The notes: a model not told the origin generated them from the sequence alone. 64,000 nucleotides of DNA from Phyllobacterium chamaecytisi (GCF_020164455.1 NZ_JAIQWW010000019.1:1-64000), one strand, 5' to 3'. Positions 54,108 through 62,276 are shown, counted from the stretch's first letter. Numbers and translations are program-made.

Positions 54108-54878
54108 TCAGGCCTTGCGCGCTTTGTACTTTATGGTCTCGAAGCGCGAGGTCAGCGCATCATAAAGCAGCAGCCGCCCGATGAGCGGCTCGCCGATGCC
54201 GGTGATGAGCTTTATCACCTCGGTCGCCTGCAGGGTGCCGATGACGCCGGGCAGGACGCCGAGCACGCCGGCCTCGGCGCAGGCGGGCAAAAGCCCGGGC
54301 GGCGGCGGATTGGGGAAGAGGTCGCGGTAGGAGGGGTTCGGCTCGCCCGCCGCATTCGACGCGTAGGGCATCAGCGTCGTCACCGACCCATCGAAGCGCC
54401 CGAGCGCCGCCGAAACCAGCGGCCGCTTCGCTTCAAGGCAAGTATCCGCCAGCATATAGCGCGTATCGAAATTATCCGAGCCATCGACGACGATGTGATA
54501 GCGGCTGACGAGATCCGCCACATTGTCGGGCGCGATGCGCAGCTCATGCGCCTCGACGGTCACATGCGGGTTGATCGCGGCGATGGCGCGCGCCGCGCTC
54601 TCCACCTTGGGCGAGCCGACAAGTTCGGTGGAATGGATGATCTGCCGCTGCAAATTCGACAACGACACGCGGTCGTCATCGACAATGCCGAGCGTGCCGA
54701 CGCCCGACGCCGCCAGATATTGCAGCACCGGCGCGCCGAGCCCGCCGGCGCCGACGACAAGCACGCGGGCGCGCTTCAGCTTTTGCTGGCCGGGCCCGCC
54801 CACCTCGCCAAGGATGATATGGCGGGCATAGCGCTCGATTTCGGAAGAGGTGAGGGGCGTGATCTGCTGTTCGGTCAT
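54108..54878 (-). CDS. ThiF/MoeB-family E1-like adenylyltransferase
   Basis: A 256-residue protein with ERYARHIILGEVGGPGQQKL at the start, the nucleotide motif VLVVGAGGLGAPVLQYLAAS near 40-59, and DDDRVSLSNLQRQI near 65. VVDGSDNFDTRYMLADTC near 130 supplies the Mg/adenylate Asp and one Cys, and CAEAGVLGVLPGVIG near 200 the second family block. The zinc CxxC pairs of many MoeB proteins are not evident. It would activate the C-terminus of a MoaD/ThiS-like carrier protein. The link with aconitase X immediately downstream is unusual and unexplained. Confidence 0.87.
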   Translation of the reverse strand: MTEQQITPLTSSEIERYARHIILGEVGGPGQQKLKRARVLVVGAGGLGAPVLQYLAASGVGTLGIVDDDRVSLSNLQRQIIHSTELVGSPKVESAARAIAAINPHVTVEAHELRIAPDNVADLVSRYHIVVDGSDNFDTRYMLADTCLEAKRPLVSAALGRFDGSVTTLMPYASNAAGEPNPSYRDLFPNPPPPGLLPACAEAGVLGVLPGVIGTLQATEVIKLITGIGEPLIGRLLLYDALTSRFETIKYKARKA

Positions 54879-54887
54879 GATGCTATT

Positions 54888-55066
54888 TTATCTCTCCCCT
54901 TGTGGGAGAGAAAGCGATTTCAGCATCTTAGCCCTTGCTAAGTGCTAGAAATCGCCAGAGAGGGGATTTTGAACGCATAACACTATCCCCTCTCTTGAAT
55001 TTTCTAAGGCTTTAGCAAGGGCTAAAGCCAAGAAAATTCTTTCTCCCCCACAAAGGGGGGAGATAA
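54888..55066. repeat. 179-base composite palindromic element with three hairpins
   Basis: The ends TTATCTCTCCCC and GGGGGGAGATAA are inverted relatives, and each outer part contains its own CTCTCCCC-type hairpin. Inside are CGATTTC/GAAATCG (54915-54921, 54948-54954) around a TTAGC-CCTT-GCTAA stem, GAGAGGGGAT/ATCCCCTCTC (54958-54967, 54985-54994), and AATTTTCT/AGAAAATT (54998-55005, 55031-55038) around GGCTTTAG/CTAAAGCC. It fills the gap between gdx and the ThiF-like gene almost exactly. It is probably a mobile BIME-like intergenic repeat. Confidence 0.8.
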
Positions 55067-55072
55067 GTGGTG

Positions 55073-55387
55073 CTAGGCCAGAAATTTCAGCCCGCCAATG
55101 CCGGCAACGATCAGTCCGATGCACACAAGGCGCACCACCGTTGCCGGTTCGCCGAAGATATACATGCCGAGCAGCGCCGTGCCGACCGTGCCGATGCCGG
55201 TCCACACCGCATAGGCGCTGCCGACCGGCAGATCGCGCAAGGCAAGGCCCAGCAGAACGACGCTGATGACCATGCTGCCGGCGGTGAGAACTGAAGGGGT
55301 GAGTTTGGTAAAACCATCGGAATATTTGAGCCCGATGGCCCAGCCGATTTCGAAGAGACCGGCCAAAATGAGAATAATCCAGGCCAT
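55073..55387 (-). CDS. gdx: guanidinium exporter Gdx (SugE subfamily of SMR transporters)
   Basis: A 104-residue protein with four membrane segments. The ATG at 55387 (MAWIILILAGLFEIGWAIGL) has AAAGGA 8 bases upstream; the ATG at 55396 would place the site too close. Glu13 in GLFEIGW is the proton/substrate-binding residue of SMR proteins, and the sequence has the SugE/Gdx style rather than the EmrE style. Gdx antiporters export guanidinium in exchange for protons. A guanidine-II riboswitch directly upstream supports this substrate. A composite palindromic repeat follows the stop. Confidence 0.93.
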   Translation of the reverse strand: MAWIILILAGLFEIGWAIGLKYSDGFTKLTPSVLTAGSMVISVVLLGLALRDLPVGSAYAVWTGIGTVGTALLGMYIFGEPATVVRLVCIGLIVAGIGGLKFLA

Positions 55388-55411
55388 GACGACCATCCTT
55401 TAATGTTCGAT

Positions 55412-55464
55412 CGGGCCGTCCCGGATTGTCTGGAAACGCTTGGGAAGCGTGGAGGCCGTCCTCC
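55412..55464 (-). promoter_or_regulatory. guanidine-II (mini-ykkC) riboswitch
   Basis: Read on the minus strand: hairpin 1 GGAGG-ACGG-CCTCC (55464-55451), a 27-base linker that itself can form ACGCTT/AAGCGT, then hairpin 2 CGGG-ACGG-CCCG (55423-55412). Two hairpins with ACGR tetraloops just before a ribosome site define the guanidine-II class. The ribosome site AAAGGA of gdx lies about 10 bases after hairpin 2. Guanidine binding should favour translation of gdx. Confidence 0.9.
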
Positions 55465-55471
55465 AATGATT

Positions 55472-55500
55472 TATGTAAGGATCGGGGGAGGAATTGGCAA
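55472..55500 (-). promoter_or_regulatory. probable sigma-70-type promoter of gdx
   Basis: On the minus strand TTGCCA (55500-55495) and TACATA (55477-55472) are spaced by 17 bases. Initiation about seven bases on would start the transcript at the first base of the riboswitch hairpin 1. Confidence 0.6.
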
Positions 55501-55534
55501 GGAGGCGAGAGGATGAGTAATTTTGAGGGTAATT

Positions 55535-58117
55535 TTACTTCCTCCACCGGCTGCGCGAGCTCCTACCTCCGCTTTCCGAAGGGCGGTTGCGCGGTATGTT
55601 GGAATTTCCACCCCATAAACCTGTTGCTATATACTGCGCTAGAGTTTCGCGTGCACGCTGCAGTGGTCCAGCAGGGTTTCGTCTTGCGAGGTCTTCGATA
55701 ATCTTAAAATATCGCCTTGCTGCTTCCCGTGCTTGATCATTTTGGTTATGTTTCAATAGTGTGCCTACATGTTTTTCGGCCAGCGTAACTATCGGATACT
55801 GATCCCATTCCCAGTTTCCTTGCTCGTGCTGTCCTTCAAGCGTCTTAACGGCATCGCCGATAAGTTGAACCGCTACTGCATCGTAATTTGGTCTTGCCGT
55901 AGCAACCCGTAACTGCAAGTCTGCATATGCATGGGCAGCATAGGGATTGTTAGGATAGGCCTGCAGTGACTTGTTAAGAACTCCCAGCGCACGTTCGAGT
56001 TCTCCCATGGTCACTAGATACTGGCCATACTGGAGCCAATAGTGACCATCGAGTTGGAAATCGATTTCAAATGACTCATAGAGTCTCAGCCCTTGGTTGA
56101 AAGAATCTCTACGTTTCGCCAAGGGCGCGATGAAATTGTGATTGAGCAAGAATCGAAATAATATCCCGTCTTGCCGCCCTACTGTTTTTAAAATTGGCAA
56201 ACGGTACTTAGTATAGGTCCTCAGAATTTCGACCATGCTGTCTACGACGGATTTAAGCGATGCAACATTTTCTACAATGTGCCGCATATATAATTCATGA
56301 CGTGCTAGATACCGACCATTCGTATCAAGTACGACAATCCCATCCAATGGCTGCATGGCTTCTTCAAACGTTAGATTCATCTTCAGGTGATTGTAGGATT
56401 CTCTGACCGCTTCTTGAGTTACCCCAGTTCTCGCAATAGTTGGAATCCCGACGAGAAGAGCGAGAAGCCTGCTGTCGTCACTTGGGAGCTTCTGAAATTC
56501 ATCAGTGATTACATCGGTAAACCGCTTCGACTCGGTAGTTTCCTTAAGAGCTATTAATAGTTGGCTGTTTGATGCATTCAACTTGGCAATTCGCGCGGCT
56601 GGTTGCATTTTCTTGAAACGAGGCGCTGGAACGTATTCTAATAATCGCTGGATGAGCGGCTCATAGTCATCCGGGACAAACCTCTGGTATTGAAACGCCG
56701 TGCAGATATCGCCAACCCGTCGTTGAATATGGTCTCTCCATTCACCAGACCGTGCACTCGTCACAATTGTCAACTTGCCTTGAGGTATACCAAGAATATC
56801 TTCAGACAGTGAATCACCGAAGATGAATGCATCGGCAACGTAAACAATCACGTGTTCGGTTTCATGGAGTCTTCGAACGAGATTGAGTGCCGCCCTAAGA
56901 GATGGCACATCGCCACGTAATTCGTAAATTGGTACGGTTGGGTTCTCCCGTGAAAACCGCAAGATAGCTTGCAATACGGCCGTCGTTTTACCGCTTCCGG
57001 ACTGCCCGTACACTAAAAATAGTCTGTCGCGCTCTGTTATTGCTTTGACAAATTCTTCATAGAGCTCATCTGTATTTTTCAACCAAACGGGTATGCTGGA
57101 CGCTGCAATTGCCCAAGTTGGCGGAGTTCCCTCAAGGTACAATCGTGCCGTCCGGGCTTTGTTCTGGCCCTGCATCGCGTCAGCGTCGATTTTGGCGCTT
57201 CGCCAGCTTCGGACAATGATAGAGTTTGCCGTCGCCAAATCCGAAGCATCGATCGATACCCGCTTGGTTAGTGCATTTGCGAATGCATTTACGTTTTGGG
57301 CGACATTAACGGGTGTTATAGTGTGTTGGATTTTCGAATTTAACCATGACACAAATTCTTCTAGTGTCGCCTTGATGATAACGATGTTACGCGCTTCCAG
57401 ACTAGCTCGCTGTATATCTGAGAATTTATCAGGCGTGACTAAGAATGCAATTCCAAGACCAGTGCTGGAATCTGGCCGTGCTCGATCAAGCTCTGCTGCC
57501 ATTATTGGTTCGTTCAATTTACTACCAATAAATACTGGGGTATGGGCAATATAGTCATCGGCGGCCGACCGATACCAGTCATGCGCATCTCGATTCAGCC
57601 GGGAATTGTAATCATAATTACTGAAAATGAAGCCGTGTTCCGGTTTTACCGCTTCACCATGTAGATGTACGACGTGCAGGTAGTCCAATCCTTCATGCAC
57701 GGCAACTTTATCTGCCAGGCCATTAAAGTAGCGCCGTCGCTGAACGCCGCCTCTCACATTGTTCAAAGCATCATCGATGTTCCACGTATAAATGCGACGC
57801 CAAGTGAAATTTAACAGAGCTTCCAATTCTGGCGAAGGTACTATTCTTGTATACTCCGCTCTCAATATCTGGTGAAGCTTTTCCTCACTCATTCGCCGGC
57901 CGAGCACCGCGCCAATCACCTCGGAGAGTGGATCGTTTGAGTACTCAAGCCCTGCCGTCTCTGCTATCAGCTCGGCGAGTGCACCACTCTGTTTAACTGG
58001 TTCCCCCACTGCGTTCTTGCAAGTCGCTGATGCACCAGCCCCAAGTATGAGAAACAACTCACCTTCGTTGAGTGCCTTGAGTAGTAGGCGCTCATTTGCC
58101 GCTGATATCTCCACCAT
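55535..58117 (-). CDS. SIR2-STAND NTPase-TPR protein, probable anti-phage sensor
   Basis: An 860-residue three-part protein. Residues 1-260 are a SIR2-like NADase domain: LILGAGAS at 23-30, NIDD at 113-116 and HLHG at 151-154 give the expected glycine loop, Asn/Asp and catalytic His. Residues 345-640 are a STAND-type NTPase with Walker A GQSGSGKT at 371-378 and Walker B VIVYVADAF at 423-431. The C-terminal part (about 690-830) has TPR-like helices (YGQYLVTMGELERALGVLNK). SIR2-STAND proteins of the Avs5 kind detect phage proteins and destroy NAD+. The gene is visibly AT-richer than its neighbours. GGGGG lies 7 bases before the ATG. Activity against phage is inference. Confidence 0.85.
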   Translation of the reverse strand: MVEISAANERLLLKALNEGELFLILGAGASATCKNAVGEPVKQSGALAELIAETAGLEYSNDPLSEVIGAVLGRRMSEEKLHQILRAEYTRIVPSPELEALLNFTWRRIYTWNIDDALNNVRGGVQRRRYFNGLADKVAVHEGLDYLHVVHLHGEAVKPEHGFIFSNYDYNSRLNRDAHDWYRSAADDYIAHTPVFIGSKLNEPIMAAELDRARPDSSTGLGIAFLVTPDKFSDIQRASLEARNIVIIKATLEEFVSWLNSKIQHTITPVNVAQNVNAFANALTKRVSIDASDLATANSIIVRSWRSAKIDADAMQGQNKARTARLYLEGTPPTWAIAASSIPVWLKNTDELYEEFVKAITERDRLFLVYGQSGSGKTTAVLQAILRFSRENPTVPIYELRGDVPSLRAALNLVRRLHETEHVIVYVADAFIFGDSLSEDILGIPQGKLTIVTSARSGEWRDHIQRRVGDICTAFQYQRFVPDDYEPLIQRLLEYVPAPRFKKMQPAARIAKLNASNSQLLIALKETTESKRFTDVITDEFQKLPSDDSRLLALLVGIPTIARTGVTQEAVRESYNHLKMNLTFEEAMQPLDGIVVLDTNGRYLARHELYMRHIVENVASLKSVVDSMVEILRTYTKYRLPILKTVGRQDGILFRFLLNHNFIAPLAKRRDSFNQGLRLYESFEIDFQLDGHYWLQYGQYLVTMGELERALGVLNKSLQAYPNNPYAAHAYADLQLRVATARPNYDAVAVQLIGDAVKTLEGQHEQGNWEWDQYPIVTLAEKHVGTLLKHNQNDQAREAARRYFKIIEDLARRNPAGPLQRARETLAQYIATGLWGGNSNIPRNRPSESGGRSSRSRWRK

Positions 58118-58152
58118 AAAATCCCCCAGGTCTCAGTTCAATCGCTCACACG

Positions 58153-58215
58153 CTAGGCAGCGGCGGCAATGACAATCTCAAGTATACCATCAGTTGCATC
58201 TAGGCGAGCCTGCAA
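58153..58215 (-). pseudogene. possible 3' remnant of a gene upstream of the SIR2-STAND gene
   Basis: On the minus strand a frame reading LQARLDATDGILEIVIAAAA ends in TAG at 58155-58153, 35 bases before the SIR2-STAND start. Base composition is like that gene. It may be the last 20 codons of a lost operon partner, cut at about 58215 where a fragment in the other orientation begins. It is too short to identify. Confidence 0.35.
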
Positions 58216-58401
58216 CTTGAATGGAACTGGGCTAAGGGCGCTGGCAAGGTAGTCGAGACGTTCACCAAATCGGTGACGCGGAGGATCAAGGGTGTCGAGG
58301 TGACGCGCAAGGCTTCGAAAGAAGAGCCCGCCTATATGATCGAGCAGGATGATGGCGGGAGGGTCCTGAAAAGCGCCTCAGAACTGAGGGCCGTGGAATA
58401 G
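58210..58401 (+). pseudogene. 5'-truncated HVA1/TUDOR-like (DUF2945) gene
   Basis: From 58222 a plus-strand frame reads WNWAKGAGKVVETFTK, then RRIKGVEVTRKASKEEPAYM and IEQDDGGRVLKSASEL, ending in TAG at 58399-58401. This is most of the short hypervirulence-associated TUDOR family, whose normal start (a KKGDKV-type segment) is missing; the frame closes with TAG at 58201 and offers no good start. It looks like a host gene cut by the arrival of the AT-rich segment to its left. Confidence 0.7.
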
Positions 58402-58482
58402 CTCTCGTTTGTTCGCCCTTCGACAAGCTCAGGAAGCTCACCATGAGGGTGTAAGTTTGCTCCCTGAAGTCTACCCACCTTT

Positions 58483-58662
58483 CCGTCATCCTCGGGCTTG
58501 ACCCGAGGACCCATGGCAAAGGAAGAAGAGTTGTTTCGGGCAACCGAGCATTTCAGTTAAATCCTTGCTCAATGACGGAGCAGCCATCATGGATCAACTG
58601 CCGGAATGGAGATGCCCTCGCAGTTTAGCCGTGGGTCCTCGGGTCAAGCCCGAGGATGACGG
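58483..58662. repeat. inverted pair of a 34-base rhizobial repeat
   Basis: A 34-base unit at 58483-58516 (CCGTCATCCTCGGGCTTGAC at its start) recurs inverted at 58629-58662 with one mismatch. Each unit contains its own CCTCGGG-CCCGAGG palindrome. A CTTCGACAAGCTCAGGAAG-type repeat also occurs at 58418-58436. Such elements are common between genes in this group. Together they fill most of the 604-base gap 58118-58721 not occupied by the two gene remnants. Confidence 0.75.
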
Positions 58663-58721
58663 AGAGGGATGAGGCAATACCCGACTGTGACGACACTGGC
58701 AGGCACGCCTGAAAGCTCGAG

Positions 58722-58910
58722 CTATTCGGCTTCCTGTTGGGGCTTTTCCTGTTTGACTGATTGGTTCTCAGCCGGAATGGGTGTCTGGTCTTTCGAGACA
58801 CTGGCTGTCGTCATGTCCTTGTCGACGGAGGCGGTGTGTCCGGCACAATCGGCCGAGGCGGCCGATACGGTAAGACCGAAAGCAGCGGCAAGTACGAGGA
58901 TTGTCTTCAT
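58722..58910 (-). CDS. small secreted protein (62 aa)
   Basis: A 62-residue protein with a clear signal peptide (MKTILVLAAAFGLTVSAASA, cleavage near residue 20) and a polar, Gln/Glu/Lys-rich mature part of about 42 residues with one Cys. AGGAG lies 7 bases before the ATG. I recognise no domain; short secreted proteins of this kind are common in rhizobia. It follows the cytochrome gene on the same strand by 102 bases but probably has its own promoter. Confidence 0.65.
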   Translation of the reverse strand: MKTILVLAAAFGLTVSAASADCAGHTASVDKDMTTASVSKDQTPIPAENQSVKQEKPQQEAE

Positions 58911-59012
58911 CGTCTAACTCCTGAGCTTTTCTGTGATGCGCTGGCAGCGTAACCGCTAATTGCATTTCGGCAAAATCACAGTTTTGTTGGGTGTCTGGCC
59001 GGGCCCGGTTGA

Positions 59013-59654
59013 TCAATCGGGACAGTCGGCACCGGTCTTGACCCAGGCGGCGATCAGCGCTGCGAATGTCTCCTGCGATCCGGGCGGGGCGGACCTTCCA
59101 TCGCCCGGGTGCCATGCCCAGCCGACCAGGTGATCCTCGCCCATATGTTTTATGAGATCTCCGTGCGAACGATTGCCGTTGCGGCTCGTGTCCTTCACCT
59201 GCTGGCATATTTCGCTGACCGTCAGCCCTTGCCAGGCCATGCTGGCCGGAGCCAATTGCCAGTGTGCGTTGCCCGGGATGGATTTCATACGGCTTCCGAC
59301 GATCGAACGGTTCTCCGCGCCATGGCAGGCGCTGCATGCAAGACCCAGCGGACCCACCGAGCTGTTGCTGGCGATCATCAGCGGTACATGCGGGTGCTTG
59401 TCTTCACCCTGCGTCGGGCTGCGGGTTGCCGGATGGCAGTTGATGCAGCGCGGATGCGTCAGGACGCGGCTTGCCTCTTCGAAGATGGCCTTCGAGCGTG
59501 CGCTGGTGTCCGTTATCGTATCGAAATCGGAGACGGCCTTGAGCGCCCCGGCACTCGATATCTCGGCGTAGCCTTGCAAGGATCCCATGACGACATACGT
59601 TCCGGCTGTCGCGAGAACGGATGCAATCGCAATGGCGGCAAAACGCATGGCCAT
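59013..59654 (-). CDS. c-type cytochrome associated with molybdenum hydroxylase
   Basis: A 213-residue exported protein with an N-terminal membrane/signal segment (FAAIAIASVLATAGTYVVM) and two haem motifs, CINCH near 75 and CSACH near 110. Conserved partners occur downstream of isoquinoline 1-oxidoreductase-type enzymes and probably accept their electrons in the periplasm. ATG 59654 (AGAGAG upstream) is favoured; a TTG at 59660 overlaps the stop of the upstream gene. It is the third gene of the operon with the 2Fe-2S and molybdopterin subunits. Confidence 0.87.
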   Translation of the reverse strand: MAMRFAAIAIASVLATAGTYVVMGSLQGYAEISSAGALKAVSDFDTITDTSARSKAIFEEASRVLTHPRCINCHPATRSPTQGEDKHPHVPLMIASNSSVGPLGLACSACHGAENRSIVGSRMKSIPGNAHWQLAPASMAWQGLTVSEICQQVKDTSRNGNRSHGDLIKHMGEDHLVGWAWHPGDGRSAPPGSQETFAALIAAWVKTGADCPD

Positions 59655-59656
59655 GA

Positions 59657-61813
59657 TCAAACTCTCTGGAATTCGTGCTGGTCGATCGGCAGCGACCGCA
59701 GCCGCTTGCCGGTGGCCGCAAAGATCGCATTGTAAAGCGACGGAGCAACGCCCGGCGTTCCGACCTCACCTATGCCGCCTGGCGCCTCCGAACTCGGAAC
59801 GATGTAGACCTCGATCTTCGGCGTCTCATGTATGCGCAACACGGGGGAGTCGTCGAAGTTGCTCTCGACAACGGCTCCGTTCTGGACGGTCAGGCGTCCG
59901 TAGAGTGCAGCACTGAGGCCATAGACGATACCGCTCAATATCTGGGCGTCCACAGTGTCCGGGTTGACGACCTGGCCACAGTCGACTGCACAGACGATGC
60001 GCTCGACCTTGGGTTTTCCGTCGTCCCCGACGCTGACTTCAGAAATCATTGCGGCAAAGCTGCCGAAATCCTCCGAAAGGGCGATGCCCCGTCCTTTGCC
60101 TTGGGACAGGGCATTTGACCAGCCAGCCTTTTCGGCGGCCAGATCAAGAGCGGCAAGGAGACGCGGCTTATGCTGGAGCAGGCGCTTGCGGTACTCGAGC
60201 GGATCGGTCTTCGCCGCACTAGCCAGTTCGTCGATGCTGCCTTCGATCGGAAAGATGTTGCGCGTAGCGCCGACGCCGCGCCAGTTGCCCGTCAACATTC
60301 CGTCGGGGGCCTCATGGCGTACGAACTCGGTAAATTTGTTCGGGATCGCGTAGGACGACTCTGCACCACCCATGATGTCAAGGTCGATACCGTCCTTGGT
60401 AAAGGCCGGCAGCCAGCGTGCCATGACGGCGGGACCGATTACGCGGTGACGCCACGAGACGGGCATGCCGTCCGGACCGAGCGTGGCCGTGATCTTGCTG
60501 TAATTCAGATAGCGATAACAGTCGTGGCGGATGTCCTCCTCGCGGCTCCATGTGACTTTCACCGGACCATCCACCTGTTTTGCGATCTTCGCCGCCAGAA
60601 TGACGCCATCGACGTCGAGCCTTCGGCCGAAACCGCCACCGAGAAGCTGGTTATGAACAAGGACCTTGTCCAAAGGCAGGCCTGTGACGTCCGCCACGGC
60701 CTGCCGCGCACGCCCCGCAACCTGGGTGCCGGTCCACACGTCGCAGCTGTCCTTGCGAACGTGAAGGGTGCAGTTCATTGGCTCCATTGCCGAATGCGTG
60801 AGGATCGGCATGCGGTAGACGAATTCATGGACCGGCCCGTGTTCTGCTTCAGCTTTGACGACATCGCCTTCATTTATATGGGGCAGGGCCTTGCCGCCGT
60901 TCGTCGCATCCTCCACGCTCTTCTCTAGGTCGGCCGATGTAAGATCGCCGCTGGGTCCGGGGTCCCACTCGATGGAAAGCGCCGCAAGCCCCTTGCGGGC
61001 GGCTCCGGTATTATCGGCCACGACCGCAACCGCATCCTCGATGCGGACCACCTGCTTGACGCCCTTGACCGCCATTGCCGGCTTGTCATCGACGCTGCGC
61101 AGCTTGCCACCGAAGTGCGGACAGATCGCGATTGCGGCGTAGGACACGCCTTCGGGACGGGCGTCGATGCCGAATTTTGCAGTACCGTTCACTTTCTGCG
61201 GGCTATCAAGGCGCCGGATGGCCTGGCCGATAACCTTGAAGCTCGATGCCGGCTTCAGTGGGACGTCCTGTGGAACGGTCTCGGCTGCAGCCGCCCGAAT
61301 AAGGCTGCCATAGGCCGCGGTGCGTCCGCTTGCGGCGTGAACGACCTCCCCGGCCTCGGCTGTGCACGTATCCGGCGCAACGTCCCAGCCACGCGCTGCG
61401 GTGTTGATCAGCACCATACGGGCGCTGGCACCGGCCTTGCGCATCTGCTCGTAAACGCCGCGAATGGAGAGTGAACCGCCGGTGATCTGGTCGCCCAGCA
61501 ACGGGTTTGCGTAACGGGTAGGATCCGCAGGTGCATGCTCCAGCACTACCTGGTCGAGGGAGACTTCCAGTTCTTCGGCGAGCAGCATCGCTATCGACGT
61601 ATAGATGCCTTGCCCCATCTCCGCGGCTGGCATGATGAGGACAATTTTGCCGTCGGCAGGAATGCGAATGAAGGGGTTTGGTTCAAACCCGGCTGCGGCA
61701 GCTGAAGAAATCGACGGCCGCAACCCGAAAACGAGGCCAGTTCCTGTTAGCGATGCGCCGATCAGAAAGTGGCGGCGTGAAACGGAAACGTTGACTTTGT
61801 CGTGAATGGACAT
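59657..61813 (-). CDS. molybdopterin-binding aldehyde/isoquinoline 1-oxidoreductase large subunit
   Basis: A 718-residue xanthine oxidase-family subunit. The ATG at 61813 gives a twin-arginine signal (VSRRHFLIGASLTG), so the folded enzyme is exported to the periplasm. Family blocks include AAEMGQGIYTSIAMLLAEEL, a second-domain QLLGGGFGRRLDVDG near 425, and PGGIGEVGTPGVAPSLYNAI near the C-terminus with the active-site Glu (GEVG). This is the IorB type, in which the usual FAD subunit is absent. Electrons go through the 2Fe-2S subunit (4 bases upstream) and cytochrome c (downstream). The substrate is probably an aldehyde or N-heterocycle. Confidence 0.93.
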   Translation of the reverse strand: MSIHDKVNVSVSRRHFLIGASLTGTGLVFGLRPSISSAAAAGFEPNPFIRIPADGKIVLIMPAAEMGQGIYTSIAMLLAEELEVSLDQVVLEHAPADPTRYANPLLGDQITGGSLSIRGVYEQMRKAGASARMVLINTAARGWDVAPDTCTAEAGEVVHAASGRTAAYGSLIRAAAAETVPQDVPLKPASSFKVIGQAIRRLDSPQKVNGTAKFGIDARPEGVSYAAIAICPHFGGKLRSVDDKPAMAVKGVKQVVRIEDAVAVVADNTGAARKGLAALSIEWDPGPSGDLTSADLEKSVEDATNGGKALPHINEGDVVKAEAEHGPVHEFVYRMPILTHSAMEPMNCTLHVRKDSCDVWTGTQVAGRARQAVADVTGLPLDKVLVHNQLLGGGFGRRLDVDGVILAAKIAKQVDGPVKVTWSREEDIRHDCYRYLNYSKITATLGPDGMPVSWRHRVIGPAVMARWLPAFTKDGIDLDIMGGAESSYAIPNKFTEFVRHEAPDGMLTGNWRGVGATRNIFPIEGSIDELASAAKTDPLEYRKRLLQHKPRLLAALDLAAEKAGWSNALSQGKGRGIALSEDFGSFAAMISEVSVGDDGKPKVERIVCAVDCGQVVNPDTVDAQILSGIVYGLSAALYGRLTVQNGAVVESNFDDSPVLRIHETPKIEVYIVPSSEAPGGIGEVGTPGVAPSLYNAIFAATGKRLRSLPIDQHEFQRV

Positions 61814-61817
61814 CGCA

Positions 61818-62276
61818 TCACCCCGCCTTCGCCGCCTGCTTGATGGCCGCCCGAATGCGCGGATACGTGCCGCATCGACAGATGTTTCCCGCCATGACCG
61901 CATCGATATCGTCGTCGGTCGGCGATGGATTGGCAGCAAGGAGGGCAGTCGCGGACATGATCTGTCCGGACTGACAGTAACCGCACTGTACTACATCGAT
62001 GTCCAGCCAGGCCCTCTGTATCCGCGCGCCTTCGGCTGTATCGCCGATCGCCTCGATCGTGGTGACGGTCTTGCCCACCGCCTCTGCGACCGGCATGATG
62101 CACGACCGCACCGGCATGCCATCCACATGCACGGTGCAGGCACCGCACATGGCAATGCCACAGCCGAATTTCGTGCCGGTAAGACCTATGGTGTCGCGAA
62201 GAACCCATAGAAGCGGAATGTCGTCATCCACATCGACGGCATAGTCACTGCCATTGACCATAAGATTGTGTGACAT
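61818..62276 (-). CDS. 2Fe-2S subunit of molybdenum hydroxylase
   Basis: A 152-residue protein with both iron-sulfur sites of this family. The plant-type cluster is in [15 protein letters not shown] with a later Cys (RSCIMPV), near 40-62. The second cluster is in [11 protein letters not shown] near 100 and [12 protein letters not shown] near 132. It lacks a signal peptide and is expected to travel with the Tat-exported large subunit. It is the first gene of the three-gene operon, followed by the molybdopterin subunit after 4 bases. Confidence 0.95.
   Translation of the reverse strand: MSHNLMVNGSDYAVDVDDDIPLLWVLRDTIGLTGTKFGCGIAMCGACTVHVDGMPVRSCIMPVAEAVGKTVTTIEAIGDTAEGARIQRAWLDIDVVQCGYCQSGQIMSATALLAANPSPTDDDIDAVMAGNICRCGTYPRIRAAIKQAAKAG

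Noticed and set aside
53577..54941. 454-codon frame antisense to the aconitase X and E1-like genes
   Set aside because: Shadow of GC-rich coding DNA; spans two real genes and has no family motifs.
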